Part shown: one piece after another, positions 7,503 through 16,328 of the stretch | How positions within the stretch are numbered: position 1 is the first letter of the stretch | Layout: the number at the start of each line of letters is the position of its first letter | DNA from: Limnoglobus sp043780595 | GTDB taxonomy: Bacteria; Planctomycetota; Planctomycetia; Gemmatales; Gemmataceae | Direction: 5' to 3' | NCBI GenBank assembly: GCA_043780595.1 | Contig: JAYWCL010000053.1 | Location: forward strand, 1 to 42,908 | Length of the DNA stretch: 42,908 nucleotides | Translations under genes and position numbers: made by a program | Notes under the pieces: generated by a model | What the model was told of the DNA's origin: nothing | Database searches by the model: none | The model's input: the letters and a program-made list of their open reading frames with translations, nothing else

Positions 7503-9286
7503 TTCACATCGAACTGAATCGCCGTCAGGATTTCGCCCGTGTCGTCGTTTTGCACTAGGGCGACGGCTTTCAGGTGCTTCATTTCCATCGGCCGTTTCTT
7601 GTTCGGGAACGGGCTGTCTTTCGCAAAGGCATCGAGGTACTTCGTGTGTTGCGCGCGCAGTGCATCGAGGCTCAGCTTCGCGGTGTGCTTCCCGCCGGTC
7701 AGGTCTTTCACGAGTACGCCGTTCGGCGCACCGAACAGCGAGCGCACCACATGATGGTGGAACCGCAGCCCGTTGCTGCCGACGTACGGAATGTTTTCTT
7801 CGACGAGCAGAACGCGCACTTTCACGTTTGCGTCGGGTTCTTTCAAGCCGGCAATTTCGACTGACACCGCGATGGCATCGCCGTCGCGTTTGGCCGTTCC
7901 CGTCAGGCTCGCATCACTCGATTTTTCGAGGATCGCGTCGATCACCACGCGGTATTCGGTGAACTTCTTTTCCGAATCGGGCATAAAACCGCCGCCGCCC
8001 GCTGCGGCTTTGCCGTTGAATGCGGTACTCGGTGTGCCGCCGAAATCGTCTGCAAATTTCTTGCTGTAGTAGTCGTACCGTGCGACGGTGTCTTCGTTCG
8101 TGAGCGGGTCGGGGCCGGGGATGTGCAAGTGATATTGCAGCAAGATCAGGTCTTTCGGCTTGTACGCTTTGAGTAAGCCATCGAAGGCCACGTCGGCGGC
8201 GACGCACGGCGGGCATTGGGCACCGGTGAACAGTTCCATCACGGCGACGTGGTTGGCTTTCTCGTCGGTACGCCCCTGGTATTTCTTCGGCTTGAACGGC
8301 GGGACGGTCTTCAGAAACTCCGCATCGAGTTCCCCATCGATCTTCGTAATGATGGCCTCCGTGGCCTTCGCGGCATCGGCCTTGCCGCTACCGGATTGCG
8401 CTTCCATAAGGACTGTCAGTGCGCGGACGCGGCGTGCCGGCGAGGCCCGTTCGGTGACCTTCACCGTTCGCTCGGCGTAGGGGAGTGCGGTGGCGGCGTA
8501 ACCGGTTTGGCTGGTCAGTGCTGCGGCGATTCGCGATGCGGTGTCGTCTTCGTATTTCTTGCCGTATGGCGCGGCAGCGACGATCATCGCCTCGGCCCAG
8601 CCCTTCACGGCATCGGCGGGGGCTTTGATTTTCTCCGCACGATTGATGAGGCTATTCGCGGCCAAGTAGGCCGAGAGCGTGCCGGGGTACTTCGCCAGCA
8701 CCTCCTTGTACATGCCCGGCAGTTTCTCGTCGGCTTCTTTCGTGGCGTCTTCGGCTTGCTTCAGTAGTTCCTTCTTCGCGTCGGCGTCCTTGGTTTGCCG
8801 TGCCTTGCCGCGTAAAATCTGCGACGCATTCGACATCTTCATCGCCGCCGTCATCTCGGCCGGCGCTTTGTTCGCTACGATGGAGTTCCCTCGAGTAATC
8901 TCGGTGATGTCCGTCGCAGAGAACGTCGCGGCCGACAGTCGGCGTTCATCGCCGAAGCTGCCGAGGATGATCTTCGGTTGTTTCGGGTCGATCGTGCCGT
9001 CGAAACTGAGTGTGGAACCGTCGATGGTAATCGTCAGCGAGACGATGCCGCCTTCGACTGTCAACGATTTCACTTTCGGGTCGCCGCGTTCGGGCGACAG
9101 CACCTTGGCGGCCAGTTTGCCGTCTTTCGATTCGACCTCCACTAGAATCTGCCGAAAATCGGTCGTCGGTCCGCTTCGGGAGGCGATGACCCAGTTTCCT
9201 GGGGCGAGCGTGGCGGGGTTATCCTGCGCGAGCGCGGAGAACGCCGCCACAAACAGAACGGCGGCGAAAGTGAGACGACGGAACAT
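7499..9286 (-). CDS. Secreted thioredoxin-like protein with CPPC motif
   Basis: 595 residues. The N-terminus (MFRRLTFAAVLFVAAFSALAQ) is a signal peptide with likely cleavage after residue 20. The middle, about 130-320, is helical and Lys/Glu/Ala-rich. From about 345 comes a thioredoxin-like fold: VAVMELFTGAQCPPC puts redox cysteines at 358 and 361 at the start of a helix, and FGGTPSTAFNG contains the cis-Pro loop. The C-terminus is beta-rich (VKVRVLLVEE, GLRFHHHVVR). The family resembles planctomycete extracytoplasmic thioredoxin-fold proteins; substrate is unknown. The gene stands alone, convergent with the kinase gene. Confidence 0.82.
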   Translation of the reverse strand: MFRRLTFAAVLFVAAFSALAQDNPATLAPGNWVIASRSGPTTDFRQILVEVESKDGKLAAKVLSPERGDPKVKSLTVEGGIVSLTITIDGSTLSFDGTIDPKQPKIILGSFGDERRLSAATFSATDITEITRGNSIVANKAPAEMTAAMKMSNASQILRGKARQTKDADAKKELLKQAEDATKEADEKLPGMYKEVLAKYPGTLSAYLAANSLINRAEKIKAPADAVKGWAEAMIVAAAPYGKKYEDDTASRIAAALTSQTGYAATALPYAERTVKVTERASPARRVRALTVLMEAQSGSGKADAAKATEAIITKIDGELDAEFLKTVPPFKPKKYQGRTDEKANHVAVMELFTGAQCPPCVAADVAFDGLLKAYKPKDLILLQYHLHIPGPDPLTNEDTVARYDYYSKKFADDFGGTPSTAFNGKAAAGGGGFMPDSEKKFTEYRVVIDAILEKSSDASLTGTAKRDGDAIAVSVEIAGLKEPDANVKVRVLLVEENIPYVGSNGLRFHHHVVRSLFGAPNGVLVKDLTGGKHTAKLSLDALRAQHTKYLDAFAKDSPFPNKKRPMEMKHLKAVALVQNDDTGEILTAIQFDVN

Positions 9287-9316
9287 CGGTGGTCACTCGT
9301 AAGGGGAAAGAAACAA

Positions 9317-9551
9317 CCCCGCGCACGCGCATTTTGAAGTTGCGCTGTTTGCAAACCAAGTGTCCCCATTCCACGACCCAGGGGTACGACGAAGCGTCTA
9401 ACCCTGGGCTAAAAGATCGAACCCCGTTGGGGTAAATACATATCCGATTCTTACCCCAACGGGGTTGCATCGGATAGCCCAGGGTTAGACGTCTTACGTC
9501 GTACCCCTGGGAGTACTGCAAATTGCGCAACTTCAAAACACATGCACGGGG
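9317..9551. repeat. Large nested palindromic repeat (copy 1 of the CCCAGGGGTACGACG family)
   Basis: Outer arms at 9317-9353 and 9517-9551 match as reverse complements (both include ttttgaagttgcgc). Inside them are inner arms starting cccaggggtacgacg at 9378 and ending cgtcgtacccctggg at 9511, plus a central accccgttggggt / accccaacggggt pair. A related copy lies at 13154-13320. It fills the intergenic space between two minus-strand genes and could fold into a long hairpin. Such elements behave as dispersed intergenic palindromes in Gemmataceae. Confidence 0.85.
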
Positions 9552-9600
9552 TCGACGAAACGACGAACGAACGAACGGGCGGAAACCAACGCGAGTCGGC

Positions 9601-12222
9601 TTACTGTTGCGCCGAGCCGCGCGACACTTTGTAGTCGAAAACGCCCGAGACGTGTTTTTTCAGACCGTCGCTGGAACTATCGATGTCGAACTCCTTGTGA
9701 ATCTCGGCCTCGACGACGATGCCGGTGTCGATCTCGATCCAGGCGGTGCCTTTGATCGACCCGCTCACAGCTTCCTTCGCTCCCGCCGCTTGCACGGACT
9801 TCCCTTCGATGAGCACGACGGCTTCCTTCTTGCCCGCACGATCGCGCTGGCCGATGTACGTGTACGTCGTCAGGTCTTTGTACTTCAATTCGCGAATCTT
9901 CAGCTTCGGCGGCCCACCCATTGGATTCGGTCCCGCAGTGGGACTCGGTGCGGCGACGCTGTACAGGCGCGAGTCTTTCGACGACGTCCAGGTTTCACCC
10001 GGAATCACGATCTTGTTCGGCAAAGGAATCGACGTAGCCTGCAAGGCTTCGCCTCCGTTGGATGTCAGGCGAATCATCAACCCCTGTAGCTTCGGGTCGG
10101 GCACCGACAGCGCATTGATATTCACGCGGTACATCTCGCCGAATTTGTCGATGAACCCCTGCGCGCCAATTTGCTTCACGATCGCATTCAGTTCGGCTTG
10201 GACCGACTTCGGAAGAATATCTTCCTCGATCGCTCCGCCGAGGGCCTCGACTTTAATCTCGATGCCTTCGAATGCCATGTTTACACGCGCCGCTTGTCGG
10301 GCATCGTTGCGATCCGCCTGCCCGGCCGATTCCTTCAATTTGAAGATCGTCTTCAGCTTCGCTCGCTCGCTTTTGCCTTGGCCTTCGCCATCGACGCTTT
10401 CGGTGATGTCGCTACTATTCGACATCGTCACACTCCGCACTGCGCCCGCTTTGTTGTGGAAAACGAGCGAGGCATTCGTTTTGTCGACGGGCGGCCCGGC
10501 CAATTTGATCCGCGTGCCCGGCATGTAATAAGCCGGGTTGATCGAGTTCGCATAATATGGCTGCGCCCAGTAAGCACGGCCTGCGGCGAGGTCGGGGAAG
10601 GTGAGTTCGCCCTTTGCGGTTTTCGTTTTCGGGTCGTAGGTGAGTTGCGAGGTTTGTTCGTCGCTGTCGCCCGATTCGGAATCGGGTTTTGTCGTTCCGG
10701 GGCGTCGATATTTATCGGAAGTATCGGCGACCCAACCGCGGATATTGATTTTCCCGATGCGGCCGAGTGGGTCGAGTACGTTCGCCGTAACGGGGATGCG
10801 GATTTTGTCCTTGTCGCGGTAAGCGATGCCGTACTCGATTTTCGATACGCGACCGGCAAGCAATCCGTATGCGTATTCTGAGGGTACCGCGTTTGAAATG
10901 GATGCTCCAATTTCTCGTGCTGCGATTAACGAAACGATAATTCCGACAACATCGCCCTCCGCATCGACCAAAGCGCCGCCGGAGTTGCCTTGATTGACCC
11001 CGCCATCGAGTTGTAACCTCCGAAGTTCGCCGAAGTCGTTTCTACGAAAAGCCGTAAACGAACAACGACGCACAGAAATTTCTGGTTCTTTTTTTGAACC
11101 TCCCGATACTGCCGAAAGCAAGTATGCAAGTGGAAAACCGAACGTAGTCAGACCCTGCGCTTCGAGCAAATCGGACGATGGCTTCACTTTGAGTGGGGAC
11201 GGTAAGTTCGGTTCGTTGACGACCTGCAACACTGCGAGATCAATATCCTGATCGACCGCGAGAATCTTGATTCGCGAATGCGGAATTTCACGTTGTTCTT
11301 GAGTGCCCGAATTGAGGTACACAGTCACTTTCTTCGGCATAGGGCTGTGCGGCGCGATCATATGTAAAACGTGGGCGTTAGTAAAAATCAAGCCGGGTTC
11401 TAAACCGAACCAGCCACTACCCGCACCTTGTCCTTCTGCCGTATCGACCACAATAAACACTGCTGCTTTTTTTACCATATCGGTGGACAGTCGCGTCATC
11501 GTGCCGGTCATCATTTGATCGCGCGTGATGCCGTTCGACGTGAAGGTTTCGGGCTTCGTAGCCGGTGGCGGGGTGGGCTTGACTGGCTCCGGCGTGGGCT
11601 TCATCGGCATCGGTGTCGTTGTCGGCTTGATCGGTTCCACGGCGGGTTTGATCGGTTCTGTCGCGACCTTCGTCGGTTCCGGTTTGACGGTAGTGGTCGT
11701 GCCCTTGGCAAGGCCGCTTTCGATTGCATTCGCAACCCCATTGGCACCGATCGTGGGTTGCGGTTGTGGGTCGATCGTCCCGATGGCGGCGACATCGTTC
11801 GGCTTCGTATCGCCGCCTAGCAGGAAGTACGCCGCGCCACCGCCGACTAGCAACAGCGCGCCCAGCCCGCCGAGGATCAGCAGCAACGGCGACTTCTTTG
11901 CCGGTTCTTCTTTCGCACCGCGACGGCGACGCGGGGAATCCTCTTCGTCGTCTTCCTCGCGGCGTCGGCTCGGCTTGGATTTGGCGAGCGGAATATCATC
12001 CTCATCATCGTCGATTGCGACGACCCGTTTGGCAGGAATGGCCGTGGCCTTCGAGACCGGTTTTGCAGTCGCTTTCGCCACGACGGTGGCCGCCTTCGGA
12101 ACCGCCGCAGCTTTCACGGGGATCATCTCGCTACACTTTTTGCAACGGATGGTTTTCCCAATGAGAACTTCGCCCACCGTATAAACCGATTCGCAACCGG
12201 GACAGGTTAAAGTCAACGACAT
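9601..12222 (-). CDS. Membrane-anchored trypsin-like serine protease with N-terminal zinc ribbon
   Basis: 873 residues. An MJ0042-type zinc-ribbon lies at the N-terminus: Cys7-x2-Cys10 and Cys27-x2-Cys30 (IRCKKC). A charged linker (about 70-110, acidic and Arg-rich) precedes one membrane helix (about 111-136) and a Pro/Thr/Lys-rich spacer with PIKP and TPEP repeats. The protease domain follows: His284 in TNAHVL, Asp328 in DIDLAVL and Ser414 in GNSGGALV complete the trypsin/HtrA triad. No PDZ domain is evident; the long C-terminal region has no recognised motif. The topology implies a cytoplasmic zinc ribbon and an extracytoplasmic protease, perhaps for envelope quality control. Start codon ATG at 12222. 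Confidence 0.88.
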   Translation of the reverse strand: MSLTLTCPGCESVYTVGEVLIGKTIRCKKCSEMIPVKAAAVPKAATVVAKATAKPVSKATAIPAKRVVAIDDDEDDIPLAKSKPSRRREEDDEEDSPRRRRGAKEEPAKKSPLLLILGGLGALLLVGGGAAYFLLGGDTKPNDVAAIGTIDPQPQPTIGANGVANAIESGLAKGTTTTVKPEPTKVATEPIKPAVEPIKPTTTPMPMKPTPEPVKPTPPPATKPETFTSNGITRDQMMTGTMTRLSTDMVKKAAVFIVVDTAEGQGAGSGWFGLEPGLIFTNAHVLHMIAPHSPMPKKVTVYLNSGTQEQREIPHSRIKILAVDQDIDLAVLQVVNEPNLPSPLKVKPSSDLLEAQGLTTFGFPLAYLLSAVSGGSKKEPEISVRRCSFTAFRRNDFGELRRLQLDGGVNQGNSGGALVDAEGDVVGIIVSLIAAREIGASISNAVPSEYAYGLLAGRVSKIEYGIAYRDKDKIRIPVTANVLDPLGRIGKINIRGWVADTSDKYRRPGTTKPDSESGDSDEQTSQLTYDPKTKTAKGELTFPDLAAGRAYWAQPYYANSINPAYYMPGTRIKLAGPPVDKTNASLVFHNKAGAVRSVTMSNSSDITESVDGEGQGKSERAKLKTIFKLKESAGQADRNDARQAARVNMAFEGIEIKVEALGGAIEEDILPKSVQAELNAIVKQIGAQGFIDKFGEMYRVNINALSVPDPKLQGLMIRLTSNGGEALQATSIPLPNKIVIPGETWTSSKDSRLYSVAAPSPTAGPNPMGGPPKLKIRELKYKDLTTYTYIGQRDRAGKKEAVVLIEGKSVQAAGAKEAVSGSIKGTAWIEIDTGIVVEAEIHKEFDIDSSSDGLKKHVSGVFDYKVSRGSAQQ

Positions 12223-12346
12223 GGAAAATCACCCGCACAAGTGGGACGAGCCAACGCCGGGCGTCGGGTTATTAGTATTGGCGTTATCATACCCAATTCA
12301 TCGCGACGGATACACGCCGAATTTCCGATTTTTGCCGAGTATCGAT

Positions 12347-12412
12347 GTGGGCACGGTTTTCGCGTGCCATTCGCTCCCTCGTCGAAAATGGCACGTTGGA
12401 AGCGTGCCCCAC
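12347..12412. repeat. Short inverted repeat (GTGGGCACG family)
   Basis: The left arm begins gtgggcacggttttcgcg and the right arm ends gaagcgtgccccac; both contain a tgccatt/aatggca core. It lies between the divergent protease and membrane-protein genes. It resembles a dispersed intergenic palindrome and could also act at the RNA level. Confidence 0.6.
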
Positions 12413-12473
12413 TATAAATCCCGTACAAATTGCGAATCGCCGACCGCGAAGTCCACGAATGGAGAGGCCCCCG

Positions 12474-13139
12474 ATGATACCGCTATTTGCCTTCAGCCTG
12501 AATGCCGCGCGACTGGCGCAACTCGTCGTCAACCTCTTTGCGGTGGCGGGCGGGTTCCTCGTCGGTTACGTGTTGACGATCCTCTTCGGCTGGCTGCTCG
12601 AACGCTTTCTGTTCAAATTTAAGTTCGCATCGGGCGTCCACAAGATCGCGCGGATGCTCGGCGGCATCGCGCTCGCCGTGTTGGTGGCGATGATCGTCTT
12701 CGGCCACGGCATCGGCTGGAACCTGTTCGGCGGCGGGGCCGATGGCGATGGCAACGGCGAAACCGGCGGCCAGACGGCACCCGCCACGGGCGCGACGAAT
12801 CCGACGCCCGGCGACAACCCGACTGCGGCTCCGGTGCCATCCGCCCCGAAGGCGATCCCGACGACGCAAGAACGCATCCGCATCACGATCCTCGGCGGGC
12901 GCGATGTGAAGGACGCGAAATTTTACCTCATCGACGACGAGCCTTCGCCGCGTTCGTTCGCGGAAGTGAAAGCCGCAGTGCAGAAGAAAAAGGAAACGAC
13001 GACGAAGCCATTCGGGTTGGAACTGCGGTTCGCCGGTCAGAATGCGATCGTGCCGAATCACGGCTCGGTGCTGCAACTCTCGACGTGGGCACGCGAAACC
13101 GCCGGTTTGACCGTGACATTCCCGGCGGAAACACCGTAA
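12474..13139 (+). CDS. Small membrane protein with periplasmic C-terminal domain (ExbD-like fold possible)
   Basis: The ATG at 12474 is chosen because GGAGAGG lies seven bases upstream; the ATG at 12459 is an alternative. The 221-residue product has two hydrophobic helices (about 12-40 and 58-80), a Gly/Ala/Pro/Thr-rich linker (about 85-130) and a C-terminal domain (ERIRITILGG onward) of alternating strands and helices. That domain vaguely recalls ExbD/TolR periplasmic domains, but the usual single N-terminal helix and its Asp are not present, so this is tentative. It is followed on the same strand by the GTPase-like gene, separated by a palindromic repeat. Confidence 0.6.
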   Translation: MIPLFAFSLNAARLAQLVVNLFAVAGGFLVGYVLTILFGWLLERFLFKFKFASGVHKIARMLGGIALAVLVAMIVFGHGIGWNLFGGGADGDGNGETGGQTAPATGATNPTPGDNPTAAPVPSAPKAIPTTQERIRITILGGRDVKDAKFYLIDDEPSPRSFAEVKAAVQKKKETTTKPFGLELRFAGQNAIVPNHGSVLQLSTWARETAGLTVTFPAETP

Positions 13140-13153
13140 GGTTGCATAGCAAA

Positions 13154-13320
13154 CCCAGGGGTACGACGAAACGTCTAACCCTGGGCTGTAAGATGGAACT
13201 CCGTTGGAGTAAATGCGTTGCGATTCTGTACCCCAACGGGGTTAAATCACATAGCCCAGGGTTAGACGGCCTCCGTCGTACCCCTGGGTGTGATGTCGTA
13301 CCCCTGGGTGTGATGTCGTA
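13154..13320. repeat. Palindromic repeat copy 2 with tandem partial units
   Basis: Arms cccaggggtacgacg (13154) and cgtcgtacccctggg (ending 13288) flank a degenerate centre with a ccccaacgggg motif, matching the element at 9378-9511. Immediately after it, a 20-bp unit beginning tgtgatgtcgtacccc is repeated in tandem (13289-13308, 13309 onward, last copy incomplete), showing slippage at the repeat edge. It separates two plus-strand genes. Confidence 0.85.
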
Positions 13321-13373
13321 CCCTGAGTATCGTAGTATCGCCCCCGACACGGTCACAATGAGTCTGCCAGGCT

Positions 13374-15719
13374 ATGCCCGTCCCGCCGCCGCGAATCGTG
13401 TTCTTCGGCCTGCCGCGAACCGGCAAAACGGGGCTGCTTCATGCGTTTCTCGGCACGGTGCCACTCGCGGCGGTCGAGTCGCATCAACAACCGGAAGTGA
13501 CGCCGCATACCGACCCGAACGCGCCGTGTATTTTGTGCGATGTCGATGGATTCTCCGCCAGTCAACTCATTAACGATCCTTCGCAGCTTCAGTTTCCGCA
13601 ACGTCCCGTGGCCGGGGAAGTGCGCTCCGCCGATGCGATCATCGTCGCGCTCGATGCCACCGCCACGAAGCCGGAAATGACCGAGTTATTCCGCAGCTTC
13701 GGGCAGTTCCTCGATGGCCTCGAACGCACCCGCGAGAACGACCGGGAAGTCGCGGGGCTGCCGATTTTCCTGACGCTGACCAAGTGCGATTCGCTCTGTT
13801 CGCCGAACGATAACCCGGCGAGTTGGATCCGCAAGATCGAAGCGCAAAAGGAAAACGTGAAGACGGCGTTCGAGGATTATCTCGACGAAGAAACCGCGTT
13901 CGGCTCCGCCGCGACCCCGCAGTTCGGCAGTATCGATGTCCAAGTCGCCGCCACCGCGCTACGCTTCCCGAGCTACACGCTGTTCGCCGCCGTCCAATCC
14001 GAATCGTACGGCGTCGCGGAACTGTATCAGGCTGCGACCGAAGCCGCGAGCGATTTTCGTAGCCGTACCGCACAATCGCGCAAACGACTTCGGCAAACTG
14101 TCGCCGGTGCGAGCACGCTGCTGTCGTCGATGTTACTCGGCTTGATCGTGCTGATCATCTTCAGTTCGCAAACGTCCGACGATCGCCTGACACTGCGGCT
14201 GCGTGCGTACCAGGAACGCGAAGGCACGGCGGCGCTGCGGCTGGCGGATCGCTCGATTGCCAAGAACCGGAGCGAACTGACGGCGATCCACGAAGACCTC
14301 GGTTACGAGCGTCTGGCCGATGAAGACCGCGTGTTCGTCGATGCGCGGTTGCGCGAATTCAAAGACTACGCCGACTACCGCGAACGCTTCCACATGCCGC
14401 GGCTCGGCCCGGCGGAAGTGCGGTCGAAATCCGAACTCGATGTCCTCGACACGGAACTGCGTACGCTGTTGATGCCGCCGCCCGATTATGCGGCCGCGTG
14501 GGTGGACACCGAAGCGGTGCGATTGTGGAACAAATGGAAGACCGATGCCGAGCTACTGCGGCGCGCCGAGGCGACGCTGAACGAGTGGTATCGCGGTCTG
14601 GTGCGGCGCGGCACGGTGCTGATGTTGGTGCCGGGCGTCGATCACCGCTGGCGGCTCGATGTGCTGGCATTACAGGCCGAAGCGGGGGCACCGCCGTTCC
14701 GCCCGACCGACGATCTACCCGGCTCGGAGAAGTTGCCGAACCGTCGCGGGGCGGTGCTAAATTACGCCGCCGCGTTCGAGTTCGATCGCGTCGATCAGGC
14801 GCGTTCGGATTGGGAATCCACCCGCGAACGGCTGCTGCATTTGCGCGATTTGTGCGCGGCACTCGGCATGACATCGGGGCCAGGTGTACCCCCTGCGACA
14901 CTCGATTTGCCCGAGCCGATCGCCGATAGCGGTGGCTCGCGCAGTCTCGCCGACGATCGCACGAAACAGCTGGCGGATTTGTATCAACGCCGCCCGGAGA
15001 ATGCGTATGAGTGGGAAGCCTCGCGCTTCCCCGACCCCGTTCGCGGCGAACTTCAGAAGCGGTTGCGACGCAGCTACGACACCGGCGTGCGGCACGTTCG
15101 CGGCCTGATTTGGAATCGCCTCAACCGTGCCGACACCCGTGCCGCATGGCTGGAAATCGCAAGTTGGGCGGACGAACCCGAGATGCGATCGTGGGGGCGA
15201 TTCCTCCAGCAACTCGCGAGATGGGACGGCGACTTACCGCTCGAAGATCCCATCGTGGAACTGATGGCTTTCCTCAAACGCGACCGCTTCGATGCCGACG
15301 CGAAGAAACTCGAACTGAGCATACCCGACGACTTGCGGAACCAGCGTGCCGTGCCTTCGGGCAAGCTCGTTATTACGGTGGCGGCGAAGGAATACGCTTA
15401 CCGAATCGGAGGTGAACCGGATCGCACCGGACCGGCGTCGACGTTTCATTTGACTGCCGACGGCCACGACGGCAAGTTCACCGTCCGCCCCGGCGACGAC
15501 GTGACCGCCACGCTCACACTCCGTTCCGGCGGGCAAGATTTCGCGCTCGAATGGACCAGCAGCCGCTCCGCGGTGTACCGCTTCGACCGACTGCACGGCG
15601 AACCGAAACTGCGCAAAGATGGTGCCACCGAACGCGCCATCGGCGTACGCCTCATCGCGATCCCCGAAACGGGCATCCCGGCAGTGCCGATACTCGTGCC
15701 CGACGCCACGCGCCCGTGA
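13374..15719 (+). CDS. Membrane-anchored P-loop GTPase-like protein
   Basis: 781 residues. A Walker A/G1 motif GLPRTGKT lies at 12-19, a G3-like DVDG at 56-59 and a G4-like TKCD at 136-139, so the N-terminal 210 residues look like a small GTPase fold. A membrane helix follows (about 243-262, LLSSMLLGLIVLIIF), then a long helical region rich in Arg/Glu/Leu and a beta-rich C-terminus with GKFTVRPGDDVTATLTLRSGG. The combination of an N-terminal GTPase, a single transmembrane helix and a large extracytoplasmic region is somewhat TssM/ImcF-like, but no type VI secretion genes are nearby and I do not assign that function. It may work with the membrane protein upstream. Confidence 0.75.
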   Translation: MPVPPPRIVFFGLPRTGKTGLLHAFLGTVPLAAVESHQQPEVTPHTDPNAPCILCDVDGFSASQLINDPSQLQFPQRPVAGEVRSADAIIVALDATATKPEMTELFRSFGQFLDGLERTRENDREVAGLPIFLTLTKCDSLCSPNDNPASWIRKIEAQKENVKTAFEDYLDEETAFGSAATPQFGSIDVQVAATALRFPSYTLFAAVQSESYGVAELYQAATEAASDFRSRTAQSRKRLRQTVAGASTLLSSMLLGLIVLIIFSSQTSDDRLTLRLRAYQEREGTAALRLADRSIAKNRSELTAIHEDLGYERLADEDRVFVDARLREFKDYADYRERFHMPRLGPAEVRSKSELDVLDTELRTLLMPPPDYAAAWVDTEAVRLWNKWKTDAELLRRAEATLNEWYRGLVRRGTVLMLVPGVDHRWRLDVLALQAEAGAPPFRPTDDLPGSEKLPNRRGAVLNYAAAFEFDRVDQARSDWESTRERLLHLRDLCAALGMTSGPGVPPATLDLPEPIADSGGSRSLADDRTKQLADLYQRRPENAYEWEASRFPDPVRGELQKRLRRSYDTGVRHVRGLIWNRLNRADTRAAWLEIASWADEPEMRSWGRFLQQLARWDGDLPLEDPIVELMAFLKRDRFDADAKKLELSIPDDLRNQRAVPSGKLVITVAAKEYAYRIGGEPDRTGPASTFHLTADGHDGKFTVRPGDDVTATLTLRSGGQDFALEWTSSRSAVYRFDRLHGEPKLRKDGATERAIGVRLIAIPETGIPAVPILVPDATRP

Positions 15720-15725
15720 TTTGCG

Positions 15726-16139
15726 CTAACGCGTCGAGTTCGCAGCGGCTTGTCGCGCTTCCTCTTCCAACTCCTTCGTAAACTGAAGATCGCGTTCCTC
15801 GCCGCTCATCCCCTCGTTCGCCGTCGGTGTGGGAGTCGATTTGGCCCGCGAGATTCGATACCGGATGAGCTTATCGGCAGCTTGAACGCTCAATGTCGAT
15901 TCTTCGATGCGAAGCTGTTTTCGCAATGCCAACACCGACTCGGCCGCCGCTTCGTCGAGATACTGTTTCTCGAACTGGCCGAACAGTTCCTGCCACTCGT
16001 TCGCGTAAACGCGCGACCACTTCTTCATGGTTTGCACTTTCCGATGCAGTGCGATGGCAATCGCTTCCCACGACGACCCCGCCGCTTTCATCTCCGCCAT
16101 TCGTTCGAGAATGCGCCGCATCCGCTCAGATATCGCCAT
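15726..16139 (-). CDS. Terminase-small-subunit-like DNA-binding protein
   Basis: 137 residues from the ATG at 16139, chosen because GGGAGGAGG sits just upstream; the longer frame to 16199 would translate the conserved leader. An N-terminal helix-turn-helix is suggested by WEAIAIALHRKVQTMKKW, followed by a Trp/Phe/Gln-rich segment (WQELFGQFEKQYLDEAA) and a long charged helix (ALRKQLRIEESTLSVQAAD). This composition resembles phage terminase small subunits, which recognise packaging sites. The best argument is contextual: its 46-bp upstream element is nearly identical to the one before the terminase-large-like gene at 35.5 kb. No phage structural genes are adjacent. It could be a domesticated regulator. 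Confidence 0.55.
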   Translation of the reverse strand: MAISERMRRILERMAEMKAAGSSWEAIAIALHRKVQTMKKWSRVYANEWQELFGQFEKQYLDEAAAESVLALRKQLRIEESTLSVQAADKLIRYRISRAKSTPTPTANEGMSGEERDLQFTKELEEEARQAAANSTR

Positions 16140-16164
16140 GACGACCTCCTCCCAACCGAGTTGA

Positions 16165-16210
16165 CCGATAGACACTCCCTCGCAAATCGAAGTTGTCAAA
16201 TGTTCAGTAA
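16165..16210 (-). promoter_or_regulatory. 46-bp conserved upstream element (copy at terminase-small-like gene)
   Basis: Read on the minus strand it runs from TTACTGAACATTTGACAA through TTTGCGAGGGAGTGTCT to TCGG, ending about 25 bases before the ATG at 16139. The element at 35424-35469 is identical except at two positions. It contains TTGACA, but no good -10 box lies 17 bases further on, so it may be a promoter, an operator or part of an RNA leader. Confidence 0.75.
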
Positions 16211-16213
16211 TAG

Positions 16214-16235
16214 ATTCGAGCCGGGTGGCTCGAAT
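16214..16235. repeat. Perfect 9-bp stem hairpin
   Basis: attcgagcc and ggctcgaat flank a gggt loop. It lies immediately upstream of the conserved element, between divergent genes, and is absent from the TerL copy. It could be an operator; no T-run follows, so a Rho-independent terminator is unlikely. Confidence 0.55.
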
Positions 16236-16328
16236 TCTGCGACCCTATCCGATTTCGCGTTTCTTCCGTACTCTGAACCATGAAAGAGCTAAAAAACAAG
16301 GCTATTACGCCGAAAGGTACGAGGTCGC

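Noticed and set aside
11525..12184. Plus-strand 219-codon frame
   Set aside because: Gly/Ser/Val-rich antisense of the protease linker and zinc-ribbon region.
16165..16210. Phage attachment site
   Set aside because: The two copies are in opposite orientation, and no integrase or phage genes lie between them, so an upstream regulatory element fits better.
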